Position numbers and translations under genes: made by a program | Notes under the pieces: generated by a model | Databases searched by the model: none | What the model was told of the DNA's origin: nothing | Seen by the model: only the letters and a program-made list of their open reading frames with translations | In this document: piece after piece, positions 42,428 through 52,467 of the stretch | Numbering within the stretch: the stretch's first letter is position 1 | Layout: each line of letters begins with the position of its first letter | Origin: JAHZKN01 sp965250205 | GTDB lineage: Bacteria > Pseudomonadota > Alphaproteobacteria > Rhizobiales > Hyphomicrobiaceae | Direction of reading: 5' to 3' | DNA length: 64,000 bases | Assembly: GCA_965250205.1 (NCBI GenBank) | Contig: CBDFNK010000015.1 | Location: 1-64,000 of the forward strand

Positions 42428-43813
42428 TTACCGAGGCCAGAGTGCAGTTTGGGGATGGAATTGCGACCAGGCAAACCAGAACGCCTGATGGCTACCAAGA
42501 TCAGAACCATCTGCATCTATAGCTTTTATACCACCAGCATCAAGTTCCAGACGGACGTTTTCATAAGCGATCACATCGCCTTTTTTTAATGCCACAAATG
42601 CCTTGCTTCGCTGAAACGCCACCGGCTTGCCCGACGCTGTGATAACGCCAATGATGTCCTCGTGAACCGGCAAACGTGGGTCGACATCACCGACCGGAAA
42701 TATCGGACCATTGGCATCTCGGGTGTTGCTAAAATCAAAATCGCGACCAAGCGCTAGCGATTCGACCAGCACGGTTGTCTCAGGGTGAGCTTTCTTCCAC
42801 GTACCCCAGTCGGTAGTCACTACACTGGCTTGCTTCAGTTGCAGATTCTTCTCCGCCAGCGGCCCCGTCACCGCTTTGCCCAGAAACGTATCAAACACCG
42901 AGTATGTATTGACGTCGTACATCACTTTATTGGACCGAATTAACAGTCCTGACGTGCGCAGTATTGGTCGGTCAATTCCCTCAGGCTGCTGATCAGTGTA
43001 ATAGGCCTGCGCTGAACCGCACAAAGTGCAATATGGTATCCCAAGATGTCTTCCGCCTAACGTGTCGTTCACCATCTCGCGCACTTCCATAATGCGTCGC
43101 GGATAGGCCCGATATTCACCGTTTACCCCAATACCAAAAATAATATCCTCGTCCTTAAGCCACGTGGCGTCTTTTGAACTGCTCACTTTGGGGTTGTCGG
43201 CTGCGGGAATGCAATTGCACAATTCATCTGTCGTATCGTACTTCCGATCGTCGATCAGCACCCCTCCCCATGAGACGTGCCTCCAGTCGATATTGCCTTC
43301 AACAAAGATCTTGTCCCAGCCAGTCACAATACTCGTAAAAATGGCGCGCTTCGCCCGTAAATAATCAGGGGGCGCCGGAATATCCCATGCAATGAGATGA
43401 TCAGTTATCACCCCCCATTGATTTTCATTTTGCAGCCTTTTGCCCAGCAACTTGGCGGCAGCATTGGCGAGTGCCGCGTGGAACCTGGGCTCAGTGACGA
43501 AGCGCATCAAATCACTGATAATCCAGACAATCCGAGGATCTTTTGACTGGACGATTTTGGCCAGAGCTATCGTCTGATCTCTCCCCCAGGTCGATTGATT
43601 TATACTGTCGATAAGGGCCACCTTCACAGCGGACTGCAACTCCTTGGACAGCGGGCCTTCCGGTACTGCTGGGGGTTTGCCGAATTCCTTAATCACGTAG
43701 TCTGGCAGCGGTGCCGCTTCCTGGGCCCGCAGAGCATCGAACCAGAATAGAGAAAGCGTTACCAACGAGGCAATTAAGAAGATGTGGGATTTAGAGCTAA
43801 TTGCCGATGCCAT
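42428..43813 (-). CDS. DUF3179 family secreted protein
   Basis: A 461-residue protein with an N-terminal signal peptide (hydrophobic HIFLIASLVTLSLFWFDAL, cleavage near LRAQEA). DUF3179 hallmarks are visible: RRIMEVREMVNDTLGG, YCTLCGSAQAY with paired Cys (about residue 265), SGLLIRSNKVMYD, and the C-terminal FWFAWSQFHPQT. The first 180 residues are helical, resembling HEAT-like repeats. The family has no proven reaction; the Cys pair and His suggest metal or thiol chemistry (inference). It converges on the P460 gene and belongs to the same accessory cassette. Confidence 0.85.
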   Translation of the reverse strand: MASAISSKSHIFLIASLVTLSLFWFDALRAQEAAPLPDYVIKEFGKPPAVPEGPLSKELQSAVKVALIDSINQSTWGRDQTIALAKIVQSKDPRIVWIISDLMRFVTEPRFHAALANAAAKLLGKRLQNENQWGVITDHLIAWDIPAPPDYLRAKRAIFTSIVTGWDKIFVEGNIDWRHVSWGGVLIDDRKYDTTDELCNCIPAADNPKVSSSKDATWLKDEDIIFGIGVNGEYRAYPRRIMEVREMVNDTLGGRHLGIPYCTLCGSAQAYYTDQQPEGIDRPILRTSGLLIRSNKVMYDVNTYSVFDTFLGKAVTGPLAEKNLQLKQASVVTTDWGTWKKAHPETTVLVESLALGRDFDFSNTRDANGPIFPVGDVDPRLPVHEDIIGVITASGKPVAFQRSKAFVALKKGDVIAYENVRLELDAGGIKAIDADGSDLGSHQAFWFAWSQFHPQTALWPR

Positions 43814-44526
43814 AGAAGAACCTTTCGCGTGCCTATTTGATCCTCAGACGCACAAGTCGTCAAAGAGTTTGCCGTTGCAACCTGCGGCGCACTGTTCAGA
43901 AAGAGCGAGTCTCAAACGAGCAACAGAGCGCACCGCGTTATAATACATTGTGGCCTCAACTTTCTGCATCGCCAATCACGATACATCAGAATTTGGTGAA
44001 CATTGGTGGCGGAATTTCTCGATGACGTGGCAGAGTGTTTTGCTGCGCATGATCGCTCTGAATGTCCGCTCCAAGTCGCGGAAATCTTCTATTTCGCAAT
44101 TGCCGCGCAAGTCCACAGAATCAGGAGCAGACATTGAAACGCGTCGTTTGTTGTGCGTTGCTGTGGCTTGGAACATGTGAGCCAGCACAGGGCGCTGGGT
44201 CTCGCCCAAGCGCCATCTAAAACACATACCATCAGCCACACCATCAGCCACACTTTTGCTCCTGCTTTAGGGTTCTGCGATCGATAGGGGGTATTCTTGC
44301 CAGTGAAATGCCCTCAATACGCGGTTTATGGCCACGGGAGTGCGGGCAACCGGGGGCTTGATACCTGATCGCCATTGCCCTGACCCCCAATCCTCGGTAT
44401 GAGCGCGATGGCTCAACAAGGGCTGGATTCGGGTTTTGGCTAAGGCGCGGCTCATGGCGAGCAGGCTTGACCAATTCGAACCGTTTTGTTTAACCAAAAA
44501 TTGCTCAACGGCAGGCAACGCCCACC
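43814..44526. other. Gap between the DUF3179 gene and proS
   Basis: About 710 bp. It holds the promoters of both divergent genes. Open frames on both strands around 43950-44250 (for example 43976-44251 on the minus strand, 91 codons) show no family features, so I do not call them. A 12-bp unit CCATCAGCCACA is duplicated at 44229-44252. Confidence 0.4.
44229..44252. repeat. 12-bp tandem duplication
   Basis: CCATCAGCCACA occurs twice in a row in the gap upstream of proS. Confidence 0.9.
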
Positions 44527-45873
44527 ATGTATCTCACACGATTTTTTCTACCGGTTTTACGTGAGACGCCAAAGGAAGCTGAGATCATCTCGCATCAGTT
44601 GATGCTACGTGCTGGCATGATCAAGCAATCGGCAGCAGGCATCTATTCGTGGCTACCGCTTGGCCTCAAAGTTTTGAAAAAAATTGAGCAGATCGTACGC
44701 GAAGAACAAAACCGTGCGGGAGCTATTGAAGTGATGATGCCGACTATTCAATCGGCGGATCTGTGGCGTGAGAGCGGGCGCTATGAAGCCTATGGTAAAG
44801 AGATGCTGCGCATCACGGATCGCCATGATCGCGATATGCTGTTTGGGCCAACGGCTGAAGAGGTGATCACGTCGATCTTTCGTGATGGCGTGAAGAGCTA
44901 TAAGGACCTGCCGAAGAACCTCTACAACATTCAATGGAAGTTTCGCGATGAAATCCGGCCGCGCTTTGGCGTCATGCGCGGGCGCGAATTCTTGATGAAG
45001 GATGCCTATTCGTTTGATCTCACCAAGGAGGCGGCGCGCGCATCCTATCAACGTATGTTTGTTGCCTATTTGCGCACGTATGCCCGCATCGGGCTGCGCT
45101 CCATCCCGATGAAGGCGGATACAGGTCCGATCGGGGGAGACCTAAGCCACGAATTTATTGTTCTGGCAGAGACCGGCGAAAGTGAAGTGTTTTGTCACCG
45201 TGATCTGATTGAAGGCGAGATCCCGCCAGCGGATACCGACTATGATAGTGACCTAAGCCCCATCATGGAGGCCTGGACGTCGAAGTACGCAGCGACAGAA
45301 GATATGCATGACGCGGACCGCTTTGCCAAAGAGGTGCCTGAAGCAGCGCAGGTTTCTGCGCGCGGGATTGAGGTCGGCCATATTTTCTTTTTTGGCACCA
45401 AATATTCAGAGCCTCTGGGCTGCCGGGTGCAAGGGCCGGATGGCCATATGGTAACACTTGAGATGGGCTCGTATGGTGTTGGCGTGTCCCGCCTTGTCGG
45501 TGCCATTATCGAGGCCAGTCATGACGACAGCGGTATCATCTGGCCGGTGCCGGTGGCGCCGTTTGAAGTTGCGGTGATCAACTTGAAAGCCGGTGATGGG
45601 GCAACCGATGCAGTTTGTTCTGACCTGCATGACAAATTACAAGCTGCCGGTATTGATGTGTTGGTTGATGACAGCAACGAGCGCGCCGGCGGTAAGTTTG
45701 CGACCATGGAGTTGATCGGCATTCCTTATCAGATTGTGGTTGGTCCGAAAGGCGTCATGAATAACGAAGTGGAAGTCAAAGCGCGCGCTGGTGGGGATCG
45801 CGAAACGATGTTGCCTGAGGCGGCAATGGCCCATGTGATAGATGAGATAAAAAACGCACGGGTTCTTGTCTAA
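44527..45873 (+). CDS. proS: Prolyl-tRNA synthetase, short alphaproteobacterial form
   Basis: A 448-residue class II synthetase charging tRNA-Pro. Motif 1 lies in SHQLMLRAGMIKQSAAGIYS. Motif 2 is around YNIQWKFRDEIRPRFGVMRG. Motif 3 is near MGSYGVGVSRLVGAIIE. The C-terminal anticodon-binding domain follows. The editing insertion (INS) found in about 570-residue bacterial ProS is absent, as is usual in alphaproteobacteria. It heads the proS-lolC-lolD-dnaE order. Confidence 0.96.
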   Translation: MYLTRFFLPVLRETPKEAEIISHQLMLRAGMIKQSAAGIYSWLPLGLKVLKKIEQIVREEQNRAGAIEVMMPTIQSADLWRESGRYEAYGKEMLRITDRHDRDMLFGPTAEEVITSIFRDGVKSYKDLPKNLYNIQWKFRDEIRPRFGVMRGREFLMKDAYSFDLTKEAARASYQRMFVAYLRTYARIGLRSIPMKADTGPIGGDLSHEFIVLAETGESEVFCHRDLIEGEIPPADTDYDSDLSPIMEAWTSKYAATEDMHDADRFAKEVPEAAQVSARGIEVGHIFFFGTKYSEPLGCRVQGPDGHMVTLEMGSYGVGVSRLVGAIIEASHDDSGIIWPVPVAPFEVAVINLKAGDGATDAVCSDLHDKLQAAGIDVLVDDSNERAGGKFATMELIGIPYQIVVGPKGVMNNEVEVKARAGGDRETMLPEAAMAHVIDEIKNARVLV

Positions 45874-45936
45874 GACTATTGCGCGCATGCACATGTTTAC
45901 TTGAATGCCAATCTTGGTATCAACGGGGGTTACAGT

Positions 45937-47205
45937 ATGACGGCAGCGGCTGATACCAAACCGTTTGCACCGTTTGAATGGATGCTCGCCGGGCGCTATT
46001 TGCGGGCCCGGCGCAAGGAAGGCTTTATTTCGGTTATTGCCGGATTTTCCTTTCTCGGCATTATGCTGGGTGTTGCAACCTTAATCATCGTCATGGCGGT
46101 GATGAATGGCTTTCGCAAAGACCTGTTTAACAAGATCCTCGGTCTCAACGGTCATGTCGTCGTCTATAAGATCGGTGATGATTTCACCGACTATGAGGAC
46201 TACGTCAAGAAGGCCACGTCGGTTGCTGGCGTGAAACATGCGCTGCCGTTGATTGAAGGCCAGATCATGGTGTCGTCAAGTGTACAAGCACTCGGTGCCA
46301 TTGTGCGCGGTATGCGCGAAGCCGATATTCGCAAACTTGACCTAGTGTCCGATAACATCCGTTTTGGCACTCTTGAGGGGTTTGATAGTCAGCGCGGCAT
46401 CGCCATCGGCACACGATTGGCGCATACGTTACGCGTCAATGTCGGCAATCAGATTACATTGATCAGCCCACGCGGGGCGTCGACACCATTTGGTACCGCG
46501 CCACGCTCTAAGACGTACCCGATTGCTGCTGTCTTTGAGCTTGGCATGTCGGAATATGACAAGACCATGATCTTCATGCCGCTGAGAGAAGCGCAGCGCT
46601 ATTTCTCCAAGCCAGAAGATGTCGACGTTTTGGAATTGTTTGTTGAGGACCCAGAAAAGGTCGATGCCTACACCAAGGACCTCAAAGCAGCCCTTGGTGA
46701 GCGCATGCACATTTCTGACTGGCGTCAACGCAACGAGACGTTTTTTACAGTGCTTGAAGTGGAACGCAATGTGATGTTCATCATCCTATCGTTGATTGTT
46801 CTTGTGGCGGCACTTAACATTATTTCCGGCCTCATTATGCTAGTCAAAGACAAGGGGCGCGACATTGCCGTGTTGCGCACAATGGGTGCCAGCAAAAGTG
46901 CGATCATGCGCGTATTTCTCATCACGGGCGCATCAATTGGGTTTGTTGGAACGCTTGCAGGGCTCATTCTTGGCGTTGTATTTTGTCGCTACATCGATGA
47001 AATTCGCCAGTTCGTGACCTGGGTCTCTGGAACGCCAGTGTTTGACCCTAATGTCTATTACCTGACGCGCCTACCTGCCGAAATTAATCCGATGGAGACG
47101 GGCATGATTGTTTTGATGGCGTTGGTGCTATCTGTTTTGGCGACGCTTTATCCCTCGTGGCGCGCCTCGCGCCTGGATCCCATTGAAGCCTTGCGTTACG
47201 AATAA
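45937..47205 (+). CDS. lolC: Lipoprotein-releasing ABC transporter permease LolC/E family
   Basis: A 422-residue inner-membrane permease that releases outer-membrane lipoproteins to LolA. A first helix at about 35-55 (VIAGFSFLGIMLGVATLIIV) precedes a large periplasmic domain (about 60-270). A FtsX-like domain with three helices follows, including GRDIAVLRTMGASKSAIMRVF. I chose ATG 45937 over TTG 45901 because the protein then begins just before the conserved FEWMLAGRYLRARRKEGF. Only one permease gene is present, so a homodimer (LolF type) is likely. lolD starts 14 nt later. Confidence 0.93.
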   Translation: MTAAADTKPFAPFEWMLAGRYLRARRKEGFISVIAGFSFLGIMLGVATLIIVMAVMNGFRKDLFNKILGLNGHVVVYKIGDDFTDYEDYVKKATSVAGVKHALPLIEGQIMVSSSVQALGAIVRGMREADIRKLDLVSDNIRFGTLEGFDSQRGIAIGTRLAHTLRVNVGNQITLISPRGASTPFGTAPRSKTYPIAAVFELGMSEYDKTMIFMPLREAQRYFSKPEDVDVLELFVEDPEKVDAYTKDLKAALGERMHISDWRQRNETFFTVLEVERNVMFIILSLIVLVAALNIISGLIMLVKDKGRDIAVLRTMGASKSAIMRVFLITGASIGFVGTLAGLILGVVFCRYIDEIRQFVTWVSGTPVFDPNVYYLTRLPAEINPMETGMIVLMALVLSVLATLYPSWRASRLDPIEALRYE

Positions 47206-47219
47206 GAGAGCCGCACTTT

Positions 47220-47918
47220 ATGCAATACGCACCAGAAACCGATGCGGTCCTCAAACTTGAAGGGTTAGAACGCAGCTTCAAACAAGGCGGGCGCGAGATC
47301 CAAGTACTTACCGGCGCGTCTGCAGATATTTTTCCAGGTGAGTGTGTAGCCCTTGTTGGCCCCTCCGGCGCTGGTAAATCAACGCTGCTGCATATTGCAG
47401 GGTTGCTTGAAACACCAGACCGGGGACGCGTTGTTGTTGCGGGCGAAGATTGCGGTACGCTAGATGATGATAAACGTACCCGCGTACGCCGTAAAAAGAT
47501 GGGCTTTATCTATCAGTTCCATCAGTTGCTGCCGGAATTCTCAGCCCTTGAAAATGTGATCATGCCGCAGTTGATTTTGGGGCGCAGGCGAGCGGAGGCA
47601 GAAGACCGCGCAGAGCACTTGTTGTCCAGTTTGGGTTTGAAAGACAGGCTCACACATCGCCCGGCAGAATTGTCAGGTGGCGAACAACAGCGCACCGCCA
47701 TCTGTCGCGCACTTGCCAACAATCCGCGTTTTATTCTGGCGGATGAGCCAACGGGCAATCTGGACCCGAAAACCTCTGATCTGGTGTTTCATGAACTGAT
47801 TGGTTTGTTTCGTAGCGAAGGCGTAGCGGCGCTGATTGCGACTCACAACCTGGAGCTTGCCGGGCGCATGGACCGTACGTTGACGCTTTCCAATGGACTG
47901 TTAGTTGAGACTGCGTGA
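47220..47918 (+). CDS. lolD: Lipoprotein-releasing ABC transporter ATP-binding protein
   Basis: A 232-residue ATPase with Walker A GPSGAGKSTLLH (about residue 44), Q-loop in FIYQFHQLLPEFSALEN, signature LSGGEQQRTAICRAL, and Walker B ILADEPTGNLD. It pairs with the upstream permease. Confidence 0.95.
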   Translation: MQYAPETDAVLKLEGLERSFKQGGREIQVLTGASADIFPGECVALVGPSGAGKSTLLHIAGLLETPDRGRVVVAGEDCGTLDDDKRTRVRRKKMGFIYQFHQLLPEFSALENVIMPQLILGRRRAEAEDRAEHLLSSLGLKDRLTHRPAELSGGEQQRTAICRALANNPRFILADEPTGNLDPKTSDLVFHELIGLFRSEGVAALIATHNLELAGRMDRTLTLSNGLLVETA

Positions 47919-48033
47919 GGCGCGTTCTCACGCTCTTCTTGCGGGCATCAGCCCAAAGAGCTGTGGCCAAACGGCGTTGGGGGCGTATTGAGAAATTGAC
48001 TGCGCCTGCTCTCATCAGCCACCGTGGGACACC

Positions 48034-51000
48034 ATGACTGCAGCGATTCGATCATCAAAACCGTCTTTAGCCGATCAAGGTCTTAAGACCTCGCCGGGCT
48101 TTGTGCATCTCAAAGTGCACTCGTCTTATTCGCTGCTGGAAGGGGCCTTGCCGATCAAAAAATTGGCGGACCTTGCGCTTGATCAAAATATGCCAGCTTT
48201 GGCACTGACAGACACCAACAACTTGTTTGGTGTATTGGAATTTTCAGAGACATTTGCCGAACAGGGCCTGCAACCCATTGCGGGCGTTTCGCTAGCGGTG
48301 AAGTTTCCAGAGGGGTCCGATGACGATGACCTGACGGTACACGCAGGCGGTGGTTCACCACAGCTCAAGGCGATAGACACCGGTCAGGTGGTATTGTTGG
48401 CTGCAACGGATGTGGGCTATGGCAATCTTTTAAAGATTGTTTCACGCGCACACCTTTCAGGCCCCAGCCAAGACCCCGAAATTCTTATCACAGATCTCGC
48501 AGACCTCGGCAGTGGTCTGATTGCGCTCACAGGTGGCAACGATGGGCCGATTGATCTGGCGCTCAAAGAAGGGCGTTTGCCTGTTGGTGATGATCGTCTC
48601 AATGCCCTCAAGGCTATTTTCGACGACCGGCTCTATGTTGAAATCCAACGTCATGGCACACGCGGCGCTGCGAGTACGGAAGCAGCGCTATTAAAGCTCG
48701 CCTATAAAGCTCAGTTGCCGATTGTTGCAACCAACGAAGTATATTTTGAATCACCTGACGACTATGAAGCCCACGATGCCTTGTTGTGCATCGCGGATGG
48801 TCGCTATGTGGTTGAGGATGATCGCCGTCGCGTAACGCCCGATCATCATTTCAAGTCGGTTGATGAGATGGTGGCATTGTTTGCAGATTTGCCAGAAGCC
48901 ATCAACAATACCGTTGAGATTGCTCAACGCTGCCATGCGCGTTCGCCAGCGAGAAAACCGATTTTGCCGCGCTTTGTGGTTTCAAAAGCAGCAAAGCCGG
49001 CAAAGGCCAACAAAGATCAACTCGCTGTTGAAGCCGCGGAGCTGAAACGTCAGGCTGAGCAGGGGCTTAAGCAGCGCCTTAAAACGAACCCGCTCGCCGA
49101 TGGGTTTACTAAGAAAGATTATTTAGACCGTTTGGCGTTTGAACTCGACATCATCGCGGGCATGAAATTCCCTGGCTACTTCTTGATCGTGGCCGACTTT
49201 ATACAGTGGGCCAAGTCCCATGGTATTCCGGTTGGGCCCGGGCGCGGCTCTGGCGCCGGTTCTGTTGTTGCCTGGTCGTTGACTATAACGGACCTTGATC
49301 CGCTGCGCTTTGGCTTGCTGTTTGAACGCTTTCTCAACCCTGAACGTGTGTCGATGCCCGACTTCGATATCGATTTTTGTCAGGAGCGGCGTGATGAAGT
49401 GATCCAGTACGTCCAGGACAAATATGGCGCTGACCGCGTGGCGCAGATCATCACGCACGGCAAGCTGCAGGCGCGCGCCGTCCTCCGTGATGTTGGTCGC
49501 GTTTTGCAGATGCCGTATGGGCAGGTTGATCGGTTGTGCAAGTTAGTTCCGAATAATCCTGCAAACCCGGTCACGTTGCAGGAAGCAATTGAGGGCGAAC
49601 CGAAGTTTCAGGAAGAAGCCGACCGCGAGCCGATCGTTGAACGTCTTCTTGAGATTTCCAACAAGCTTGAGGGCCTCTATCGCCACGCCTCAACCCATGC
49701 CGCAGGTATTGTGATCGGTGACCGTCCGCTTGACGAGTTAGTTCCACTTTACCGAGACCCAAAATCTGAGTCTCCCGTCACCCAGTTCAACTGGAAGATG
49801 GTTGAGCGCGCCGGTCTTGTAAAGTTTGATTTCCTTGGCCTGAAAACACTCACAGTTTTGCAAAAGGCCGTTGAACTCATCAAACAAGGCCACAACGTCG
49901 ACATCAATTTAGCAACGATGCCTCTTGATGATCCGAAAACGTTTGAGCTGTTAGCCAAAGCTGACACCGTCGGTGTTTTCCAGTTGGAAAGCACCGGCAT
50001 GCGAGAAAGCCTGAAACGGCTGAAGCCCGACCGGTTTGAGGATATCATCGCTATGGTGGCACTCTATCGTCCCGGTCCGATGGACAATATTCCAACCTAC
50101 ATCAATCGCAAACATGGCGAAGAGCCGGTAGATTGTCTGCACCCACTGTTAGAGCCGATCCTGAAAGAAACCTACGGCGTCATTATTTATCAGGAGCAGG
50201 TGATGCAGATTGCCCAGGTGATGGCAGGCTATTCGCTTGGTGAAGCTGATTTACTGCGCCGTGCGATGGGCAAAAAAGACAAGCGCGAGATGGCCAAGCA
50301 GCGCGCGCGTTTTGTTGACGGCGCGCATGAAAATAAAGTTCAAAAGAGAGATGCCCAGTTTATCTTTGATCTGGTCGACAAGTTTGCGGGCTATGGCTTC
50401 AATAAATCGCACGCGGCGGCCTATGCGCTAGTGAGCTATCACACAGCCTATCTCAAAGCGAATTACCGGGAAGAATTTTTGGCCGCTTCGATGACGCTGG
50501 ATTCGCAAAACACAGATAAGCTGGCGCAGTTTTCTGCGGAAGCCAAACGCAGTGGGATTTCTGTTTTGCCACCTTCGGTAAATGCGTCAGGCGTCGACTT
50601 TGGTGCCGAACCTCCGAACGATGGCGCGGAGCGGGGTGCAATACGGTATTCACTGGCGGCATTGAAAAACATTGGGGCCTCAGCCGTTGAAACCATTGTG
50701 GCAGAGCGGGACGAGAATAGCGACTACACCTCGCTGACAGATTTTTCGCGCCGTCTCAAAACAAAATCCGTCAACAAGCGTGCACTTGAAGCGTTAGCCG
50801 CTGCGGGTGCCTTTGATGATCTCGAGCCCAGCCGTGCGTTGGTGTATGGCAATGTAGACTCGATCCTCGCTTTCGCTAATCGCTGTGAACGCAATGCAGC
50901 AGATGGCATGGTCGATCTATTTGGTGGTGACAGTGACGGCGGCGAAAGCCTGGTTCTCAGACAGCAGCCGACATGGACGGCGATGGAGCGCTTGCAAAAA

Positions 51001-51645
51001 GAATTCGACGCTGTTGGTTTGTTTCTCTCTGGCCATCCGCTCGATCAGTATGTTCGCGTGCTCGACAAATTACAGGTCAAGAAATACACTGACTTTGAAG
51101 CTGAAACAGAGGAAGGCACGACGTCGGCCCGTCTTGCAGGCATTGTCGTTTCAGCCCGAGAGCGGCGCTCGCAACGAGGAAACAAGTTTGCATTTGCGAT
51201 GTTTTCAGATGTCAGCGGGCAATTTGAGGCCGTATTGTTTTCTGACACGTTGGCTGCGGCGGGCGATCTTCTTGAGCCGGGGACACCTGTCTTGCTGCGT
51301 GTTGAAGCAGAGCGTGATGGTGAAACGGTTAAGATGCGCGTGCAAAGTGTCGACTCGTTGGATGCAGCAGCAGCAGGTGCCGTCAACGGGCTCAGTGTCC
51401 GCCTTGATGTCGACGCGGTGAAGAAGGGCGGTCGCACTCTGGATGAACTGAAAGCTGCGTTAGATCAGCACCGCCTGCCAGATGGTCAGTCTGGTCCGGG
51501 CACAGGAGAAATTCTCCTCGTTTTGCCGCCAGCTGATGGTCATGACACGGTCGAATTTCACTTAAGCGGACGCTATGATGTTTCACCAACCCATCTTGGC
51601 CGCTTGGAAGCCGCGCAAGGTGTTGTCGATGTGACCGAGTTTTAG
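48034..51645 (+). CDS. dnaE: DNA polymerase III subunit alpha
   Basis: A 1203-residue replicative polymerase. The N-terminal PHP domain begins with FVHLKVHSSYSLLEGALP and LALTDTNNLFG. The polymerase catalytic Asp motif is PDFDIDFCQERRDE (about residue 444), and further active-site segments include PVGPGRGSGAGSVVAW and YEQ-type IIYQEQVMQIAQVMAGY. The C-terminal part has the helix-hairpin and OB-fold region (ARLAGIVVSARERRSQRGNK). Length is typical. It follows lolD after 115 bp. Confidence 0.97.
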   Translation: MTAAIRSSKPSLADQGLKTSPGFVHLKVHSSYSLLEGALPIKKLADLALDQNMPALALTDTNNLFGVLEFSETFAEQGLQPIAGVSLAVKFPEGSDDDDLTVHAGGGSPQLKAIDTGQVVLLAATDVGYGNLLKIVSRAHLSGPSQDPEILITDLADLGSGLIALTGGNDGPIDLALKEGRLPVGDDRLNALKAIFDDRLYVEIQRHGTRGAASTEAALLKLAYKAQLPIVATNEVYFESPDDYEAHDALLCIADGRYVVEDDRRRVTPDHHFKSVDEMVALFADLPEAINNTVEIAQRCHARSPARKPILPRFVVSKAAKPAKANKDQLAVEAAELKRQAEQGLKQRLKTNPLADGFTKKDYLDRLAFELDIIAGMKFPGYFLIVADFIQWAKSHGIPVGPGRGSGAGSVVAWSLTITDLDPLRFGLLFERFLNPERVSMPDFDIDFCQERRDEVIQYVQDKYGADRVAQIITHGKLQARAVLRDVGRVLQMPYGQVDRLCKLVPNNPANPVTLQEAIEGEPKFQEEADREPIVERLLEISNKLEGLYRHASTHAAGIVIGDRPLDELVPLYRDPKSESPVTQFNWKMVERAGLVKFDFLGLKTLTVLQKAVELIKQGHNVDINLATMPLDDPKTFELLAKADTVGVFQLESTGMRESLKRLKPDRFEDIIAMVALYRPGPMDNIPTYINRKHGEEPVDCLHPLLEPILKETYGVIIYQEQVMQIAQVMAGYSLGEADLLRRAMGKKDKREMAKQRARFVDGAHENKVQKRDAQFIFDLVDKFAGYGFNKSHAAAYALVSYHTAYLKANYREEFLAASMTLDSQNTDKLAQFSAEAKRSGISVLPPSVNASGVDFGAEPPNDGAERGAIRYSLAALKNIGASAVETIVAERDENSDYTSLTDFSRRLKTKSVNKRALEALAAAGAFDDLEPSRALVYGNVDSILAFANRCERNAADGMVDLFGGDSDGGESLVLRQQPTWTAMERLQKEFDAVGLFLSGHPLDQYVRVLDKLQVKKYTDFEAETEEGTTSARLAGIVVSARERRSQRGNKFAFAMFSDVSGQFEAVLFSDTLAAAGDLLEPGTPVLLRVEAERDGETVKMRVQSVDSLDAAAAGAVNGLSVRLDVDAVKKGGRTLDELKAALDQHRLPDGQSGPGTGEILLVLPPADGHDTVEFHLSGRYDVSPTHLGRLEAAQGVVDVTEF

Positions 51646-51647
51646 AG

Positions 51648-52454
51648 GTGGTGAGTGTGGTAGTGCGTAAAGCCCTTTGCGAGTTATCAGGGCCCATGTT
51701 GGCGGTGCTTGTGGTGCTCGTACTATCTGGCTGCGGTGAGCGTGCATTACCCAGAGCATGTGAAGACACTCTGAAAGATGTGACGCAACTGGTCGTCGTA
51801 CTGACAGATGCAATGGATAGCGCTGACGCTACCATCGCTGTTCTGCAACGGCGCGAGACAAATCAATCCGCGCCGTGGACGTTGATTGAAAGCCCATACC
51901 CTGCTGTTGTAGGTCGCGCAGGACTTGGTTGGGGTAACGGGTTTGAGGGTTTTAGCGAGACGGGTGATGTCGTGAAGCGCGAAGGCGATGAACGCTCACC
52001 CGCCGGGATTTATCGTGTCGGCCCGACATTTGGATTTGATGACGCGCCATGGCCCGGTCACATAGCGCTTAAAGCCAGCCCCCAAGTTTGTGTTGATGAT
52101 CTCAAATCCGCACATTATGGGAAAATCATCTCGCGCCGAATTGCAGGCGCTGAAACCAGTGCGGAAGACATGGCAGCGATATCGGTTTATAAGCGCGGCA
52201 TCATTGTTGACTACCCACCAAGTGCGATGAAAAAATCTGGCTCCTGTATCTTCTTTCATATTTGGCAAGAGGCAGGCGCTGGCACGGCGGGCTGTATTGC
52301 TAGCGAGGAAGCGCGCATCGCCGATTTGCAAAATAACACAGCATCGGTCAAGACAGCCGTCGTGATATGGGCGAAGTCGGCAAGAGCACGCTTTGAAAAA
52401 TGCCTACCTGAATTGCCCGTGACTTTGTTTGAATCCCAAAAAAGCAACAGCTAA
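51648..52454 (+). CDS. L,D-transpeptidase-type (YkuD) lipoprotein
   Basis: A 268-residue protein with a lipoprotein signal ending in LSGC (Cys at about residue 29) and a C-terminal YkuD-like domain. The catalytic motif is FHIWQEAGAGTAGCIA, with His and Cys in the expected order. Earlier blocks GDERSPAGIYRVG and FGFDDAPWPG fit the family. It may crosslink peptidoglycan or attach proteins to it in the periplasm. GTG codons at 51648, 51651 and 51657 can all be starts; the Lys/Arg residues at 7-8 favour this region over ATG 51696. It starts 3 nt after the dnaE stop and ends 13 nt before kdsA, so it may be co-transcribed. Confidence 0.8.
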   Translation: MVSVVVRKALCELSGPMLAVLVVLVLSGCGERALPRACEDTLKDVTQLVVVLTDAMDSADATIAVLQRRETNQSAPWTLIESPYPAVVGRAGLGWGNGFEGFSETGDVVKREGDERSPAGIYRVGPTFGFDDAPWPGHIALKASPQVCVDDLKSAHYGKIISRRIAGAETSAEDMAAISVYKRGIIVDYPPSAMKKSGSCIFFHIWQEAGAGTAGCIASEEARIADLQNNTASVKTAVVIWAKSARARFEKCLPELPVTLFESQKSNS

Positions 52455-52467
52455 ATCAGGAACCGCA

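Noticed and set aside
43976..44251. 91-codon minus-strand frame in the gap before proS
   Set aside because: No recognisable motif or ribosome-binding site, and an overlapping plus-strand frame of similar quality exists.
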